DNA from: a virus | IMG/VR virus record: IMGVR_UViG_3300036900_000040 | Span: 1 to 22,383 of that record | DNA: 22,383 nucleotides | Reading direction: 5' to 3' (one strand) | Shown: piece by piece, positions 7,531 through 14,802 of the stretch | How positions within the stretch are numbered: position 1 is the stretch's first letter | How the letters are laid out: each line of letters opens with the position of its first letter | The notes under the pieces: model-generated | Database searches by the model: none | What the model was told of the DNA's origin: nothing | Seen by the model: the letters and a program-made list of their open reading frames with translations, nothing else | Position numbers and translations under genes: made by a program

Positions 7531-8882
7531 TACGGCCTCAGTTGATTATAGGAGACGCCAAACGGGGAGAATAACACCGGGTCGGTGCAGCGGAACTCGA
7601 ACAGCCTGCCGGGGGCTTGGAAGGACCCCAGGCCGACCCAATGGGCCATCGCGGCCTTCGAGTGGTCGCCGACAAGGCCGAGTGGGGCCTCCATCCAGTT
7701 CGTGAAGTCGGCCCCCTCGTGGTCGGAGTACCGCATCTCGACCACCGGCTCGCTTCCGTAGCCCGTCGTTGCTCCCACGCCCCGTGAGCAATGAAGCACG
7801 AGATTGGTGTTCCGTTGAACCCCGCCCGTCACCGGGATATAGCAGGCCACGATCCGCTCGATGCTGTCTTCCATGTCGACACGGAGGTTGCTGTTGAACT
7901 TCATGATGCGACCGGTGTAATAGTCGCCCAAAATATCGTCGTCGGAGCAGTCGACCCGGAAACGCGGCTTGTCCCAGGTCGTCCAGCGGGTCCACGCCCG
8001 TTGCCCCACGTCAAAGGCCCAGCTTCCCAGGCGAGGCAGGTTCAGCACGTAGAACGTGTGGCCGCTCCAGACGGCTTGGTAAGCCGACACCACGGATAGT
8101 TCGGCGGCGGTAAGCTGCCGCAACCGGTTTTCCATGTCCTCGTCGGAGATGCGCGTCGGCACCGCGCCCGCGCGATAGACGATCCGATCGTTCCCAAGGA
8201 ACATCATGGTGTTGTCGCACAGAACCAGGGACCGAATGGCGGTCGAGCCTTTGTCGTACTTCCGGCCACGGGAACGGATGAACGGGGCCGTGATGTCGTC
8301 CTGGGGGAACCACCATTCGGTCGTCTTCGTGCCGACGAACGCGATGTTGTCCCCGACGATCAACCCGCCCGTGATCGGGTCCGGATTGCTCTCCGCCGAC
8401 GCGAAGTTGAGGCCGTCAATGGTCCTGGCGTCGTTCACCGCTGACCAGGAGAACTCGCCATCCGTCCCGGCGTGAATGTAGATGAACCGCCCGGCCAGGA
8501 ATAGCACGTCCGAAGTCTGCGGGAGGTCCGGATCGATGATCTGCGTCACCGAAGTCGCCGTGACGTAATAGGCCCCCCGATTGACGTTGATCACGCACTC
8601 TTCATTGGACACCGCGAACTTCACGACGCCGGTTGGGGGCACGTTGCCGATCAGGACCTGATTGTAATAGACTTCATCGCCGGAGACGTCGACCCGCTTG
8701 TTCTGGAAGAGGAACGTGGCCCGAATAGGGCCTACTCCAACCGTGTATTGGAGTTCCAGGCCCGGCCTAGGGAACCTGCGATCCGGCGTTGGGCCACCAG
8801 GGGTGGGCTCCCGATACATGTTCCAGAACCGGAACGGCATGTCCGCGTGTCTGCCGAGGTCCTTGAACGAGATGAAGGGCAT
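7530..8882 (-). CDS. P22 gp10-like tail accessory factor (packaged DNA stabilisation protein)
   Basis: 450 aa, close to the roughly 470 residues of P22 gp10. It shows the recurring beta-propeller-like pattern of that family: LFLAGRFIYIHAG, FASAESNPDPITGGLIVGDN, IAFVGTKTTEWWFPQ, SLVLCDNTMMFLGNDRIVYR and WAFDVGQRAWTRWTTWD. Family knowledge: gp10 binds below gp4 at the portal vertex, closes the packaged head and carries the tail spikes or needle. It directly follows the gp4-like gene (TGATG overlap), the same order as in P22-type phages. AGGAG precedes ATG 8882. The next genes downstream encode tail appendages, as expected for proteins attached to this hub. Confidence 0.85.
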   Translation of the reverse strand: MPFISFKDLGRHADMPFRFWNMYREPTPGGPTPDRRFPRPGLELQYTVGVGPIRATFLFQNKRVDVSGDEVYYNQVLIGNVPPTGVVKFAVSNEECVINVNRGAYYVTATSVTQIIDPDLPQTSDVLFLAGRFIYIHAGTDGEFSWSAVNDARTIDGLNFASAESNPDPITGGLIVGDNIAFVGTKTTEWWFPQDDITAPFIRSRGRKYDKGSTAIRSLVLCDNTMMFLGNDRIVYRAGAVPTRISDEDMENRLRQLTAAELSVVSAYQAVWSGHTFYVLNLPRLGSWAFDVGQRAWTRWTTWDKPRFRVDCSDDDILGDYYTGRIMKFNSNLRVDMEDSIERIVACYIPVTGGVQRNTNLVLHCSRGVGATTGYGSEPVVEMRYSDHEGADFTNWMEAPLGLVGDHSKAAMAHWVGLGSFQAPGRLFEFRCTDPVLFSPFGVSYNQLRP

Positions 8883-9499
8883 CAGAAGAACTCCTGGGGC
8901 GTGTTGGGCCTCGTGGAGCCGTGCCGGGAGGCGAACGCCACCTTGGCCGCGCTCGCCCGCTTCGCCAGGACCGGCCCGATGGGCGTTCCGACATCATCCG
9001 CAATGTACGCGGCCAGCAGGTTGCGCAGGGAGTTCGTGTAACGGCTCGACAGGGGCGCGAAGGTGGTCAAGGCCAACGCCTCGATGTCCTGCCATTCGCC
9101 TCGACCGCTGTCGTAAATGTGCGTGTGCGGATCGGAGCCCGGAACCACGACCTGGATCACGCAACCGTCGCACGGCGGGCGCTCCTGGCTGTTCGCGGTC
9201 AGCGTGCTTTCGTAAGAGTAGGGAACCGGCCCTGCGGGGAAGTCCCGGACCAGGGTTGGAAGGGTGACGACTGCCGCCGCCGTGTTGAAGACCCGCTCGA
9301 ACTCCTGGGCGGTGTACGCCGTGTTGCTCGTCAGGTACTTGTCGCGCAGTTGGCCCATCGTGCCGTTGCACAGGTCGCGATACAGGTCCTGGAGGAGTTC
9401 GAGGCCCACGTCTTTCTTGGTCTTGTCAATGGTCACACCCGCGCCAAGAACGCCGCTGCGGCGGTAGGCCGGTTGGATGATCTCTAGAACGGTCGCCAT
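8882..9499 (-). CDS. P22 gp4-like head-to-tail adaptor (tail accessory factor)
   Basis: 205 aa, somewhat longer than the P22 protein of about 166. The N-terminus (VLEIIQPAYRRSGVLGAGVT, then LELLQDLYRDL) matches the family pattern of a helical start with 'alr..Gvlg.g' and a paired helix. The centre has VVTLPTLVRDFPAGPVP, and the C-terminal half has ALALTTFAPLSSRYTNSLRN followed by helices. Family knowledge: twelve gp4 copies bind the portal ring after DNA packaging and form the platform for gp10. The gene is adjacent to and overlaps the gp10-like gene. A strong GGAGGGG ribosome site lies just before ATG 9499, immediately after a stable hairpin at 9519-9536. Confidence 0.85.
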   Translation of the reverse strand: MATVLEIIQPAYRRSGVLGAGVTIDKTKKDVGLELLQDLYRDLCNGTMGQLRDKYLTSNTAYTAQEFERVFNTAAAVVTLPTLVRDFPAGPVPYSYESTLTANSQERPPCDGCVIQVVVPGSDPHTHIYDSGRGEWQDIEALALTTFAPLSSRYTNSLRNLLAAYIADDVGTPIGPVLAKRASAAKVAFASRHGSTRPNTPQEFF

Positions 9500-9518
9500 T
9501 TACCCCTCCGATGGGTTT

Positions 9519-9536
9519 GGGGGGCCGAAGCCCCCC
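9519..9536 (-). promoter_or_regulatory. Intergenic RNA hairpin with UUCG tetraloop
   Basis: On the minus strand this reads GGGGGGC-TTCG-GCCCCCC: seven perfect G-C pairs closed by C(UUCG)G, the classic extra-stable tetraloop. It sits between the stop of the 142-aa gene (9541) and the ribosome site of the gp4-like gene. No T-run follows, so it is unlikely to be an efficient terminator; a role in mRNA processing, 3'-end protection or partial attenuation is possible. Confidence 0.6.
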
Positions 9537-9540
9537 GCCC

Positions 9541-9969
9541 CTAGGCTTCTTCGTGCTGCTCGACTTCCCCGTCGTCGCCGAACCCCGGAGGGGGATCGTC
9601 GGACGGAGCGCCGACCTGGAACGCCGGGTTGGCCAGCAGCTTGCGCAGCTTGTCCGGTTCCAGGGCCTTCTTGTCGGGGTTCCCGCCGTCCAAGTTGGAG
9701 ATGGGGACCCACTTGCCGCGATAGAACTGCTTGCCGAACACCACGGTCGCCGAGTTCTCCTCCTGGGAGGGGTGCCCGATGAACCGGATGTGCGTCTTGC
9801 CCTCCGGACGAGCGGCCCGCATCTGTTCGGCGCGAGCATCGACCTGAGCCTGTTCTTCCGCTCCCGGCTGCGAAGCCCCACCGGTCGACGGCGAACCCTT
9901 GGGCTCCCCATCCACGGGCTTGTTGGCTTCGGCGGCAGTCTTGCCGGTCGTTCTGGTGGTTTCGACCAC
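9541..9969 (-). CDS. Head-associated hypothetical protein (142 aa)
   Basis: Starts at GTG 9969, chosen because AAGGA lies nine bases upstream, the same spacing as in the two neighbouring capsid genes; no ATG is available. The first 55 residues are polar and low-complexity (Thr/Lys/Pro/Gly/Glu), so probably disordered. Residues about 58-90 form a compact segment (THIRFIGHPSQEENSATVVF, then GKQFYRGKWVPI), followed by LRKLLANPAFQVG and an acidic tail. I do not recognise a named family. Position between the 162-aa head gene and the gp4-like adaptor suggests a head or head-completion role. Confidence 0.72.
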   Translation of the reverse strand: MVETTRTTGKTAAEANKPVDGEPKGSPSTGGASQPGAEEQAQVDARAEQMRAARPEGKTHIRFIGHPSQEENSATVVFGKQFYRGKWVPISNLDGGNPDKKALEPDKLRKLLANPAFQVGAPSDDPPPGFGDDGEVEQHEEA

Positions 9970-10019
9970 TTGGATAGTTCCTTCTACCGGGCGGGGATGC
10001 CCCGCCCGGCTCTAGGGGT
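9970..10019 (-). repeat. Hairpin/RBS module B (second copy of a duplicated intergenic element)
   Basis: Read on the minus strand: an ACCCCTAGAG block right after the stop, a perfect 10-bp stem (9987-9996 with 10000-10009, loop 9997-9999), then TAGAAGGAAC carrying the ribosome site for the GTG at 9969. The flanks are near-identical to those of module A (10509-10559), while the stem bases differ but still pair. Confidence 0.75.
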
Positions 10020-10508
10020 TTAGGACGTCGCCAGACCCGGCATCAGGAAGTAGACGACGACGACCATCGTGCCAGCCGCGAAGGTCGCGGCGGCGGTGTT
10101 CACCACGGCCTGGACCTTCGTCTTCGCGCCCAGCTGTTCGACCGGGAACGGGCCGGTGAAGACCCGAATGTTGGCCGCGTTGGTGAGCGCGAAGTCGGTG
10201 ATCGCGTCGCCGCTGAGGATGCCGGAGTTGCAGAAGAAGTCCGGGTCCGCGACGTCGACGCCGTTGGCCGCGATGCCGATATCGATGTCCAGCGTCTCGG
10301 TGCCGGTGTCCATATCGGTGCAGGAGAAGTAACCTCCGACCGGGATGGCCCCTTTCGGGAGCCAGCCGAGTTCGAAGATGTCGGCGGCAGTGGGGTTCGC
10401 CGCAATCGCCTGCTTGACATACAGGCATTGCAGAACACCCGCACCGGCAGCCGGTTGGCCCGCAACCGAAGCGGTGGAGCGGGCTTTGGCGTTGGTGGTG
10501 GTAGCCAA
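10020..10508 (-). CDS. Small head protein, possible decoration/cement protein (162 aa)
   Basis: Starts at TTG 10508. No ATG or GTG lies nearby, and AAGGA is exactly nine bases upstream, as for the GTG starts of the genes on either side. The protein begins with a Thr/Ala/Gly-rich segment and continues as beta strands with hydrophobic alternation (PVGGYFSCTDMDTGTETLDI, VQAVVNTAAATFAAGTMVVV) to a short tail. It lies immediately after the major capsid gene, a position often held by head-decoration or stabilising proteins. I do not recognise a characterised family, so the decoration role is inference from position, size and beta-rich makeup. Hairpin modules flank the gene on both sides. Confidence 0.72.
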   Translation of the reverse strand: MATTTNAKARSTASVAGQPAAGAGVLQCLYVKQAIAANPTAADIFELGWLPKGAIPVGGYFSCTDMDTGTETLDIDIGIAANGVDVADPDFFCNSGILSGDAITDFALTNAANIRVFTGPFPVEQLGAKTKVQAVVNTAAATFAAGTMVVVVYFLMPGLATS

Positions 10509-10559
10509 GATCGTGGTTCCTTCTACCGGGGACGGGAGCCGCCCCCGGCTCTAGGGGTT
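10509..10559 (-). repeat. Hairpin/RBS module A (first copy of a duplicated intergenic element)
   Basis: It follows the capsid gene's TAG. Minus-strand order: AACCCCTAGAG, a 10-bp stem (10526-10535 with 10539-10548, loop 10536-10538), then TAGAAGGAAC and the TTG start. One pair (10532/10542) is a mismatch in plus-strand RNA but a U-G wobble in the minus-strand transcript, which fits function as RNA from the late operon. Confidence 0.75.
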
Positions 10560-11693
10560 CTAGCTGTCAGCCGCCGCAGCGAACAGGCACATGACCATGC
10601 CGTGTTGCTTGGCGTTGAAAGCCATCTTCTTGACGCCGAGGAGTTCCTCGATCGCCACACCAGGACGGAACTTGTAGTCCTTGGTGAGGTCGGTCTGAGG
10701 GGTGGGCTCCTGGCCCCAGGCGATGCCCACGGCTTGCTGGCCGCAGAGCGCCACGATGCGAACATCGGTGGTGCCGCCGCTTCCCGCGCCGTCGAGGCTG
10801 TAGGTTCCGCCGGTGTTCGTGGCGATGGCGTCGAACTCCGGGACTTCCCGGTGGATGATGCCGTCGTACACGATGTCGCCGTCCTTGAAGAGCGGGTTCT
10901 TCATGAACGTCCCGTTCTCACGGGGCCGCGCACCGGTGTTGGCCGAGACGATGGTCGCATCGGCCTTCAGATCGCGGAAGGTCCGCGAACCGTGGAAGGC
11001 GATGAACCATTCCTCGCCCTCGGCGTCATCGGCCTGATAGGGCCGAATGTGCGGGTCGGCGTTCTTCGCCACCCGCTTCGCCAGGGACATCGACGCCGCC
11101 GTGCACTTGTCGTCGGTGGTGTCGAGGTTGCCGGTCATGGTCGCCCAGGTGGCCGAATAGTTCGACAGCACCTTGCCGGGGACGATGCGGTCCTGGTTGG
11201 CAGCGGCGAAGGCGTTGCGGTTGGCCGCGCTGCTGTCGCCGATGTTGACCGTCGCCCCACCCGCCGCCGTGTCGGCGATGACCACGGACATCATCGCCTT
11301 GATGATGTCGTCCCGCAGCTTCTCGCTCTCCCACTGCCGAAGCATCGGGCGAGCGGCGTCCAGCAGCGGGATTTCCGTCTTGTAGGAGGTCGACTTCGGG
11401 ACGCGGACCGCATTCCGGCGCCAATCGACGGAGATGGGGCAGTTGTAGTTCCCCAGCTCCTCTTCGTTGCCGTCGAGGACTTGCGAACCGGTCACGCCGT
11501 CGTTCTTGAGACGGGTGATCAGCGGCAGGTTGATCGTCTTTCCGGCCTCCGTCTGGAGTTCGTACTTGACGAAGATGATGCTCGTCGGCGAACGCCCCAT
11601 GTAGGGCGCGAACCGCGAGCCACGGACGTACTCCTTGAAGTAGGAGGACATCCAAATCTGCTTCTCCGAAGCAGTCGCGAGGGTAGTTTCCAC
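10560..11693 (-). CDS. Major capsid protein, N4 gp56-like family
   Basis: 377 aa from GTG 11693. AAGGA, overlapping the TAA of the scaffold-like gene, lies nine bases upstream. Features of the N4-gp56/DUF4043 capsid family: an N-terminus with KQIWMSSYFKEYVRGSRFAP, a following strand/loop KTINLPLITRLKNDGVTG, an A-domain stretch with LLDAARPMLRQWESEKLRDD, and EEWFIAFHGSRTFRDLKAD. The C-terminal part has RIVALCGQQAVGIAWGQ and FRPGVAIEELLGVKKMAFN, which is characteristic of this family. It forms the icosahedral shell. Gene order portal, scaffold, capsid matches other podoviruses. A GTG start on what is usually the most highly made phage protein is notable. Confidence 0.87.
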   Translation of the reverse strand: METTLATASEKQIWMSSYFKEYVRGSRFAPYMGRSPTSIIFVKYELQTEAGKTINLPLITRLKNDGVTGSQVLDGNEEELGNYNCPISVDWRRNAVRVPKSTSYKTEIPLLDAARPMLRQWESEKLRDDIIKAMMSVVIADTAAGGATVNIGDSSAANRNAFAAANQDRIVPGKVLSNYSATWATMTGNLDTTDDKCTAASMSLAKRVAKNADPHIRPYQADDAEGEEWFIAFHGSRTFRDLKADATIVSANTGARPRENGTFMKNPLFKDGDIVYDGIIHREVPEFDAIATNTGGTYSLDGAGSGGTTDVRIVALCGQQAVGIAWGQEPTPQTDLTKDYKFRPGVAIEELLGVKKMAFNAKQHGMVMCLFAAAADS

Positions 11694-11705
11694 TCTCGGT
11701 GGTCC

Positions 11706-12569
11706 TTATTTGAAGGCCTCGTCGAACGCGACGCCCTCACCCGAAGCGACTTCCTTGTTCCCACCGGGCTTTCCACCGGAGGGGGCCGACGCAATGGACT
11801 TGGGAGGCGGGTCGACATTTCTGCGCGGGGCGAACTGGCCGCCCTCCCCACGCGGTTGCGTATCCGCACCGGTGCTTCCGGTGTCGCCGCCGTTGGCGGC
11901 TGGGTCCTTTTTGGCCCTATGCTGACGGAGCAGTTCGATTTCGTCCTCGTCCAGCCCTTCCAGGATGGCGGGGTCGATCTTGTCCAGCTTCTCGTCCCGC
12001 TGGGCCTTGTTGTAGGCCACGATGGCGGTTTCATAGGGGTCTGGGTCAGTCAAGACCGTGGTGGCGAACGCGGGGTCCGTCTCGAAACGCTTGGTGGCCC
12101 ACTCCATCACCTTGTCGACCAGTTCCGAGCCATGCTCCTTGCGGGCCATGCGCTCGGAAAAGTTCAGCGTGGTGTTGACGGCGTTCAGCTGAACGATGCC
12201 CATCATCTGATTGAACGCACCCTCGGGGTCTTCCTTCGGGTCGATCGGCTCAAACTCCGGGTCGCCGGTTCCAGACGTCGTGTCCGCGCCGGTTCCGGAT
12301 TGGGACAGCCGTTCTTCGGCGTCCTTGGCCCGCTTCCGGGCCTCTTCCAGAGCCGCCAGGGGCACCATCTTCACCGTGCCGGTGGCATCGATCTTGTCGT
12401 CGGCGTCTCCGCCTTCAACGCTGTCCTTCCCAGGTGCTTCCTGGGCCGTCTGAGTGTTGTCTCCGGTCGCGGCTTGCGTGTCGGACCCCGTTTGGGTGTC
12501 TTCCCCGCCGGTCGCGGCTTGCGTGTCGTCACCGAACACGTTATCGAGAGGATCGCGGTCTTCACTCAT
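11706..12569 (-). CDS. Putative scaffolding protein
   Basis: 287 aa, strongly acidic and low-complexity at the N-terminus, with repeated DTQ-containing units (GEDTQTGSDTQAATGDNTQT). A helical charged stretch follows (ALEEARKRAKDAEERL), then a conserved-looking core around residues 115-215 (FNQMMGIVQLNAVNTTLNFS, then ERMARKEHGSELVDKVMEWA). It ends in a disordered, basic Gly/Pro/Arg-rich tail. This layout and its position between portal and capsid genes are typical of phage scaffolding proteins, which guide capsid assembly and then leave. No protease domain is visible. The start is ATG 12569, with only a weak upstream GAG. The specific function is inferred from position and composition. Confidence 0.75.
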   Translation of the reverse strand: MSEDRDPLDNVFGDDTQAATGGEDTQTGSDTQAATGDNTQTAQEAPGKDSVEGGDADDKIDATGTVKMVPLAALEEARKRAKDAEERLSQSGTGADTTSGTGDPEFEPIDPKEDPEGAFNQMMGIVQLNAVNTTLNFSERMARKEHGSELVDKVMEWATKRFETDPAFATTVLTDPDPYETAIVAYNKAQRDEKLDKIDPAILEGLDEDEIELLRQHRAKKDPAANGGDTGSTGADTQPRGEGGQFAPRRNVDPPPKSIASAPSGGKPGGNKEVASGEGVAFDEAFK

Positions 12570-12587
12570 AGCTCAACTCACCGTTTC

Positions 12588-12603
12588 GCGCAGATCGCTG
12601 CGC
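12588..12603 (-). other. Small inverted repeat between portal and scaffold genes
   Basis: GCGCAG and CTGCGC pair around a 4-base loop, giving a 6-bp hairpin in the 58-base gap between the portal stop region and the scaffold ATG. No T-run follows on either strand, so it is not a clear terminator; it may protect or segment the mRNA. Confidence 0.35.
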
Positions 12604-12627
12604 CCCGAACGCCCGAATAGCGGCGGC

Positions 12628-14802
12628 CTATGCATCCTCGGGTTCCCCCTCGGCTGCTCCGTCAGGTTGCTGGGCCTGCTGGTCCAGTTCCTGCTGGTTC
12701 TGTTGCACGGTCGCGTGATCCGTGATCGCGTCGTGCATTGTTGCGACTGCATGGGTGGCCGCTTCGTCCGCCGCCGTCTCAGCTGCGGCGGTTTCCGCGC
12801 CACTCTTGGCGAGCGCTGCGGCCCCTTGCATGATGGTCCCGGCTGCCTTGGCCTTGAGCAAATCGACTTCAGCGGCCAGCTTGTCCATCTGCGCCTGCAT
12901 CTGGATCGCTTGCTGCTTGCTCTGCTGCGCGGCCTTGCCCGCCTGATACTGCTTGAGCATGTCCATGACCTGCCGCTTCCTCGGCAGGGGGCTCAGTTCC
13001 AGGAAGAGTTCGAATGGCACCTGCTCGGCATAGGCCGGGGAAGCCGACACCAGCTTGATCAGGTCCTGCAACATCTCTTGCATGATGTTGGCAGTTTCGG
13101 GCTGGGTGTCGACGATAATGTCGATGTCCATCTCGCCGATTTCGTTGTCGTATCCGAAGACGCTCTCGTTCGCCTTGGGGTGCGGCTCGCCCGCGTTGGG
13201 GTGGTCGTCCGGATAGACGGGCGGATGGAACTGCGGCGGCCCCTGCATGGGCTTGCCCGCCATCGGGTGATCTTCGCCGTCGTCCCCCTGGTCGGGATAC
13301 GTCATCGGCGTCCCGGCAGCCGGGTTCGAGGCTCCCGTTTCGTCGTGGGTCGGGTGCAAGATCGGCGCACCACGCGGCTTGTTGATCATCACGAACTGCG
13401 GATCGTCCGCGTTGTCCGTGACCCTGATCCACTGAGGGTCTTTCCAGTATTGCTGCGCCCGCCACCAGCATTGGTGGTACACGCGAAGCTCCCAATCGTC
13501 GAGTTGGTCGATGACCAGGGCAAGCTCGACTAGTCCGGCTTGTTGCCGCGCCAGGAGCGCTCTTCCGGAGGTATCCGCCCCTTGTCGTCCAAGAACGGCG
13601 GGGTTGGGTCCCATCCGCTCCATTTCGTTCTTGGCTTCGGCGAGGAGTTGCATTTGTCCTGCGGACATGTCGGTGGTTCGGACGACTTCCCATCCGTAAG
13701 GGATGACGCCATCGGGTCGGGCGGCCTCTTTCCGTGCCGTGTCCGCATCCACTTCAATTGCCGACGGATCGCGCGCCTGGATTTGGTGGCTCGAAACCAG
13801 ATGAAGCAGCTTCGACCGACGCTTGTTAATCTCATCTTGGATATCCCGCATATCGCGAACGATGCCATAGCGGTTGTTGTCCTGGTCGATGTAGGCCGTC
13901 ATCGCCTCAATCGGGCAGCACGGGCGGCCTTTGTCGTCCTTGAACGGGCTGACTTCCTCGGCCAGTATCCCCCCACCGTAGAAACAGCACTTGTACCACT
14001 TTCCATCGTACAGGTGGTAGAGTTCAACCAGCATCACGCGCCGGTTGCGGATATCGAGCCACGCGCCCTGGTTACGCGGGCGGTCCTCGAAGGTGCTGTC
14101 GACCGCGCCCCCGAGCCCTTCCATCGAGGAATAGCTCAGGCTGATCTGCTGGCCGGGATACATTCGTTCGACGTCGGTGGAATACATCCACTTGGCGATG
14201 CCGAGATAGGCGGCGTCCTTGAAGTCCCGGCGGCGGCTTCGCGGGTCCCAGAAGAACTCCTCCTGGCGGATTTGCACGACTTCGACGTCGTTGTCCTCGT
14301 TCACCTGGATGATCGAGGCCCCGATCCCCGGCACAAGCATCTCGTAGAAGCACTCGGCCTTCGTCCGGTTCCACCGGTTGCGGTGCGCGATATACCGCAA
14401 AGTGTCCGTCGCGACGTCGGCGGAGTTCTCGTCCTTCGGCGTGCGCGGGAAGCATCGCGGATCGGCCTTGGAATGGATGATCACGCCCAGGATGCCGTTC
14501 ACGGCGGTCCGAACGCGGTTGATGACGATATCCGGCTGGCCTCGGGACGACAGGACCCGCTTTTCCCCCAGGGTCAGCTGCTTCCCGTCATAGTAGTCGA
14601 GGTCAATTGCTTGCTGTCGACGGTTCTCCGTGGACGTGTTGCGGAAGTCGTCGAACATCTTGAGGTAGTCGGCGAGCCCGCGCTTGTAGCTCTGTTGAAC
14701 CGGGGCCTTGCTCTCGGGGGTCGGATAGGCCGTGGCCGGTTGCAGGCCGCCCGCCTTGACATCGACGCCTTCCGCGAGGCCCTCATAATCGGTGCTGGCC
14801 AT
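12628..14802 (-). CDS. Portal protein, P22-like
   Basis: 724 aa from ATG 14802. An upstream in-frame TTG at 14817 is rejected because GGAAGG sits correctly for the ATG. The protein has P22-type portal features: QPDIVINRVRTAVNGILGVI, then SADVATDTLRYIAHRNRWNR, PGIGASIIQVNEDNDVEVVQ, EEFFWDPRSRRRDFKDAAYL and GIVRDMRDIQDEINKRRSKL. The C-terminal 120 residues are Gln/Ala-rich and helical (QQSKQQAIQMQAQMDKLAAE), comparable to the barrel of P22-like portals. The portal forms the dodecameric ring through which terminase pumps DNA and onto which gp4 and gp10 later bind. The length is close to P22 portal (about 725 aa). Its ATG overlaps the terminase TGA (TGATG). An insert around residues 505-560 is rich in Pro, Asp and His and looks unstructured. 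Confidence 0.9.
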   Translation of the reverse strand: MASTDYEGLAEGVDVKAGGLQPATAYPTPESKAPVQQSYKRGLADYLKMFDDFRNTSTENRRQQAIDLDYYDGKQLTLGEKRVLSSRGQPDIVINRVRTAVNGILGVIIHSKADPRCFPRTPKDENSADVATDTLRYIAHRNRWNRTKAECFYEMLVPGIGASIIQVNEDNDVEVVQIRQEEFFWDPRSRRRDFKDAAYLGIAKWMYSTDVERMYPGQQISLSYSSMEGLGGAVDSTFEDRPRNQGAWLDIRNRRVMLVELYHLYDGKWYKCCFYGGGILAEEVSPFKDDKGRPCCPIEAMTAYIDQDNNRYGIVRDMRDIQDEINKRRSKLLHLVSSHQIQARDPSAIEVDADTARKEAARPDGVIPYGWEVVRTTDMSAGQMQLLAEAKNEMERMGPNPAVLGRQGADTSGRALLARQQAGLVELALVIDQLDDWELRVYHQCWWRAQQYWKDPQWIRVTDNADDPQFVMINKPRGAPILHPTHDETGASNPAAGTPMTYPDQGDDGEDHPMAGKPMQGPPQFHPPVYPDDHPNAGEPHPKANESVFGYDNEIGEMDIDIIVDTQPETANIMQEMLQDLIKLVSASPAYAEQVPFELFLELSPLPRKRQVMDMLKQYQAGKAAQQSKQQAIQMQAQMDKLAAEVDLLKAKAAGTIMQGAAALAKSGAETAAAETAADEAATHAVATMHDAITDHATVQQNQQELDQQAQQPDGAAEGEPEDA

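Noticed and set aside
10428-12620. 730-codon open frame on the plus strand opposite the capsid and scaffold genes
   Set aside because: It mirrors genes with clear family features on the other strand. Long antisense frames are expected in GC-rich DNA, and its product is Arg/Gly/Val-rich with no recognisable domain.
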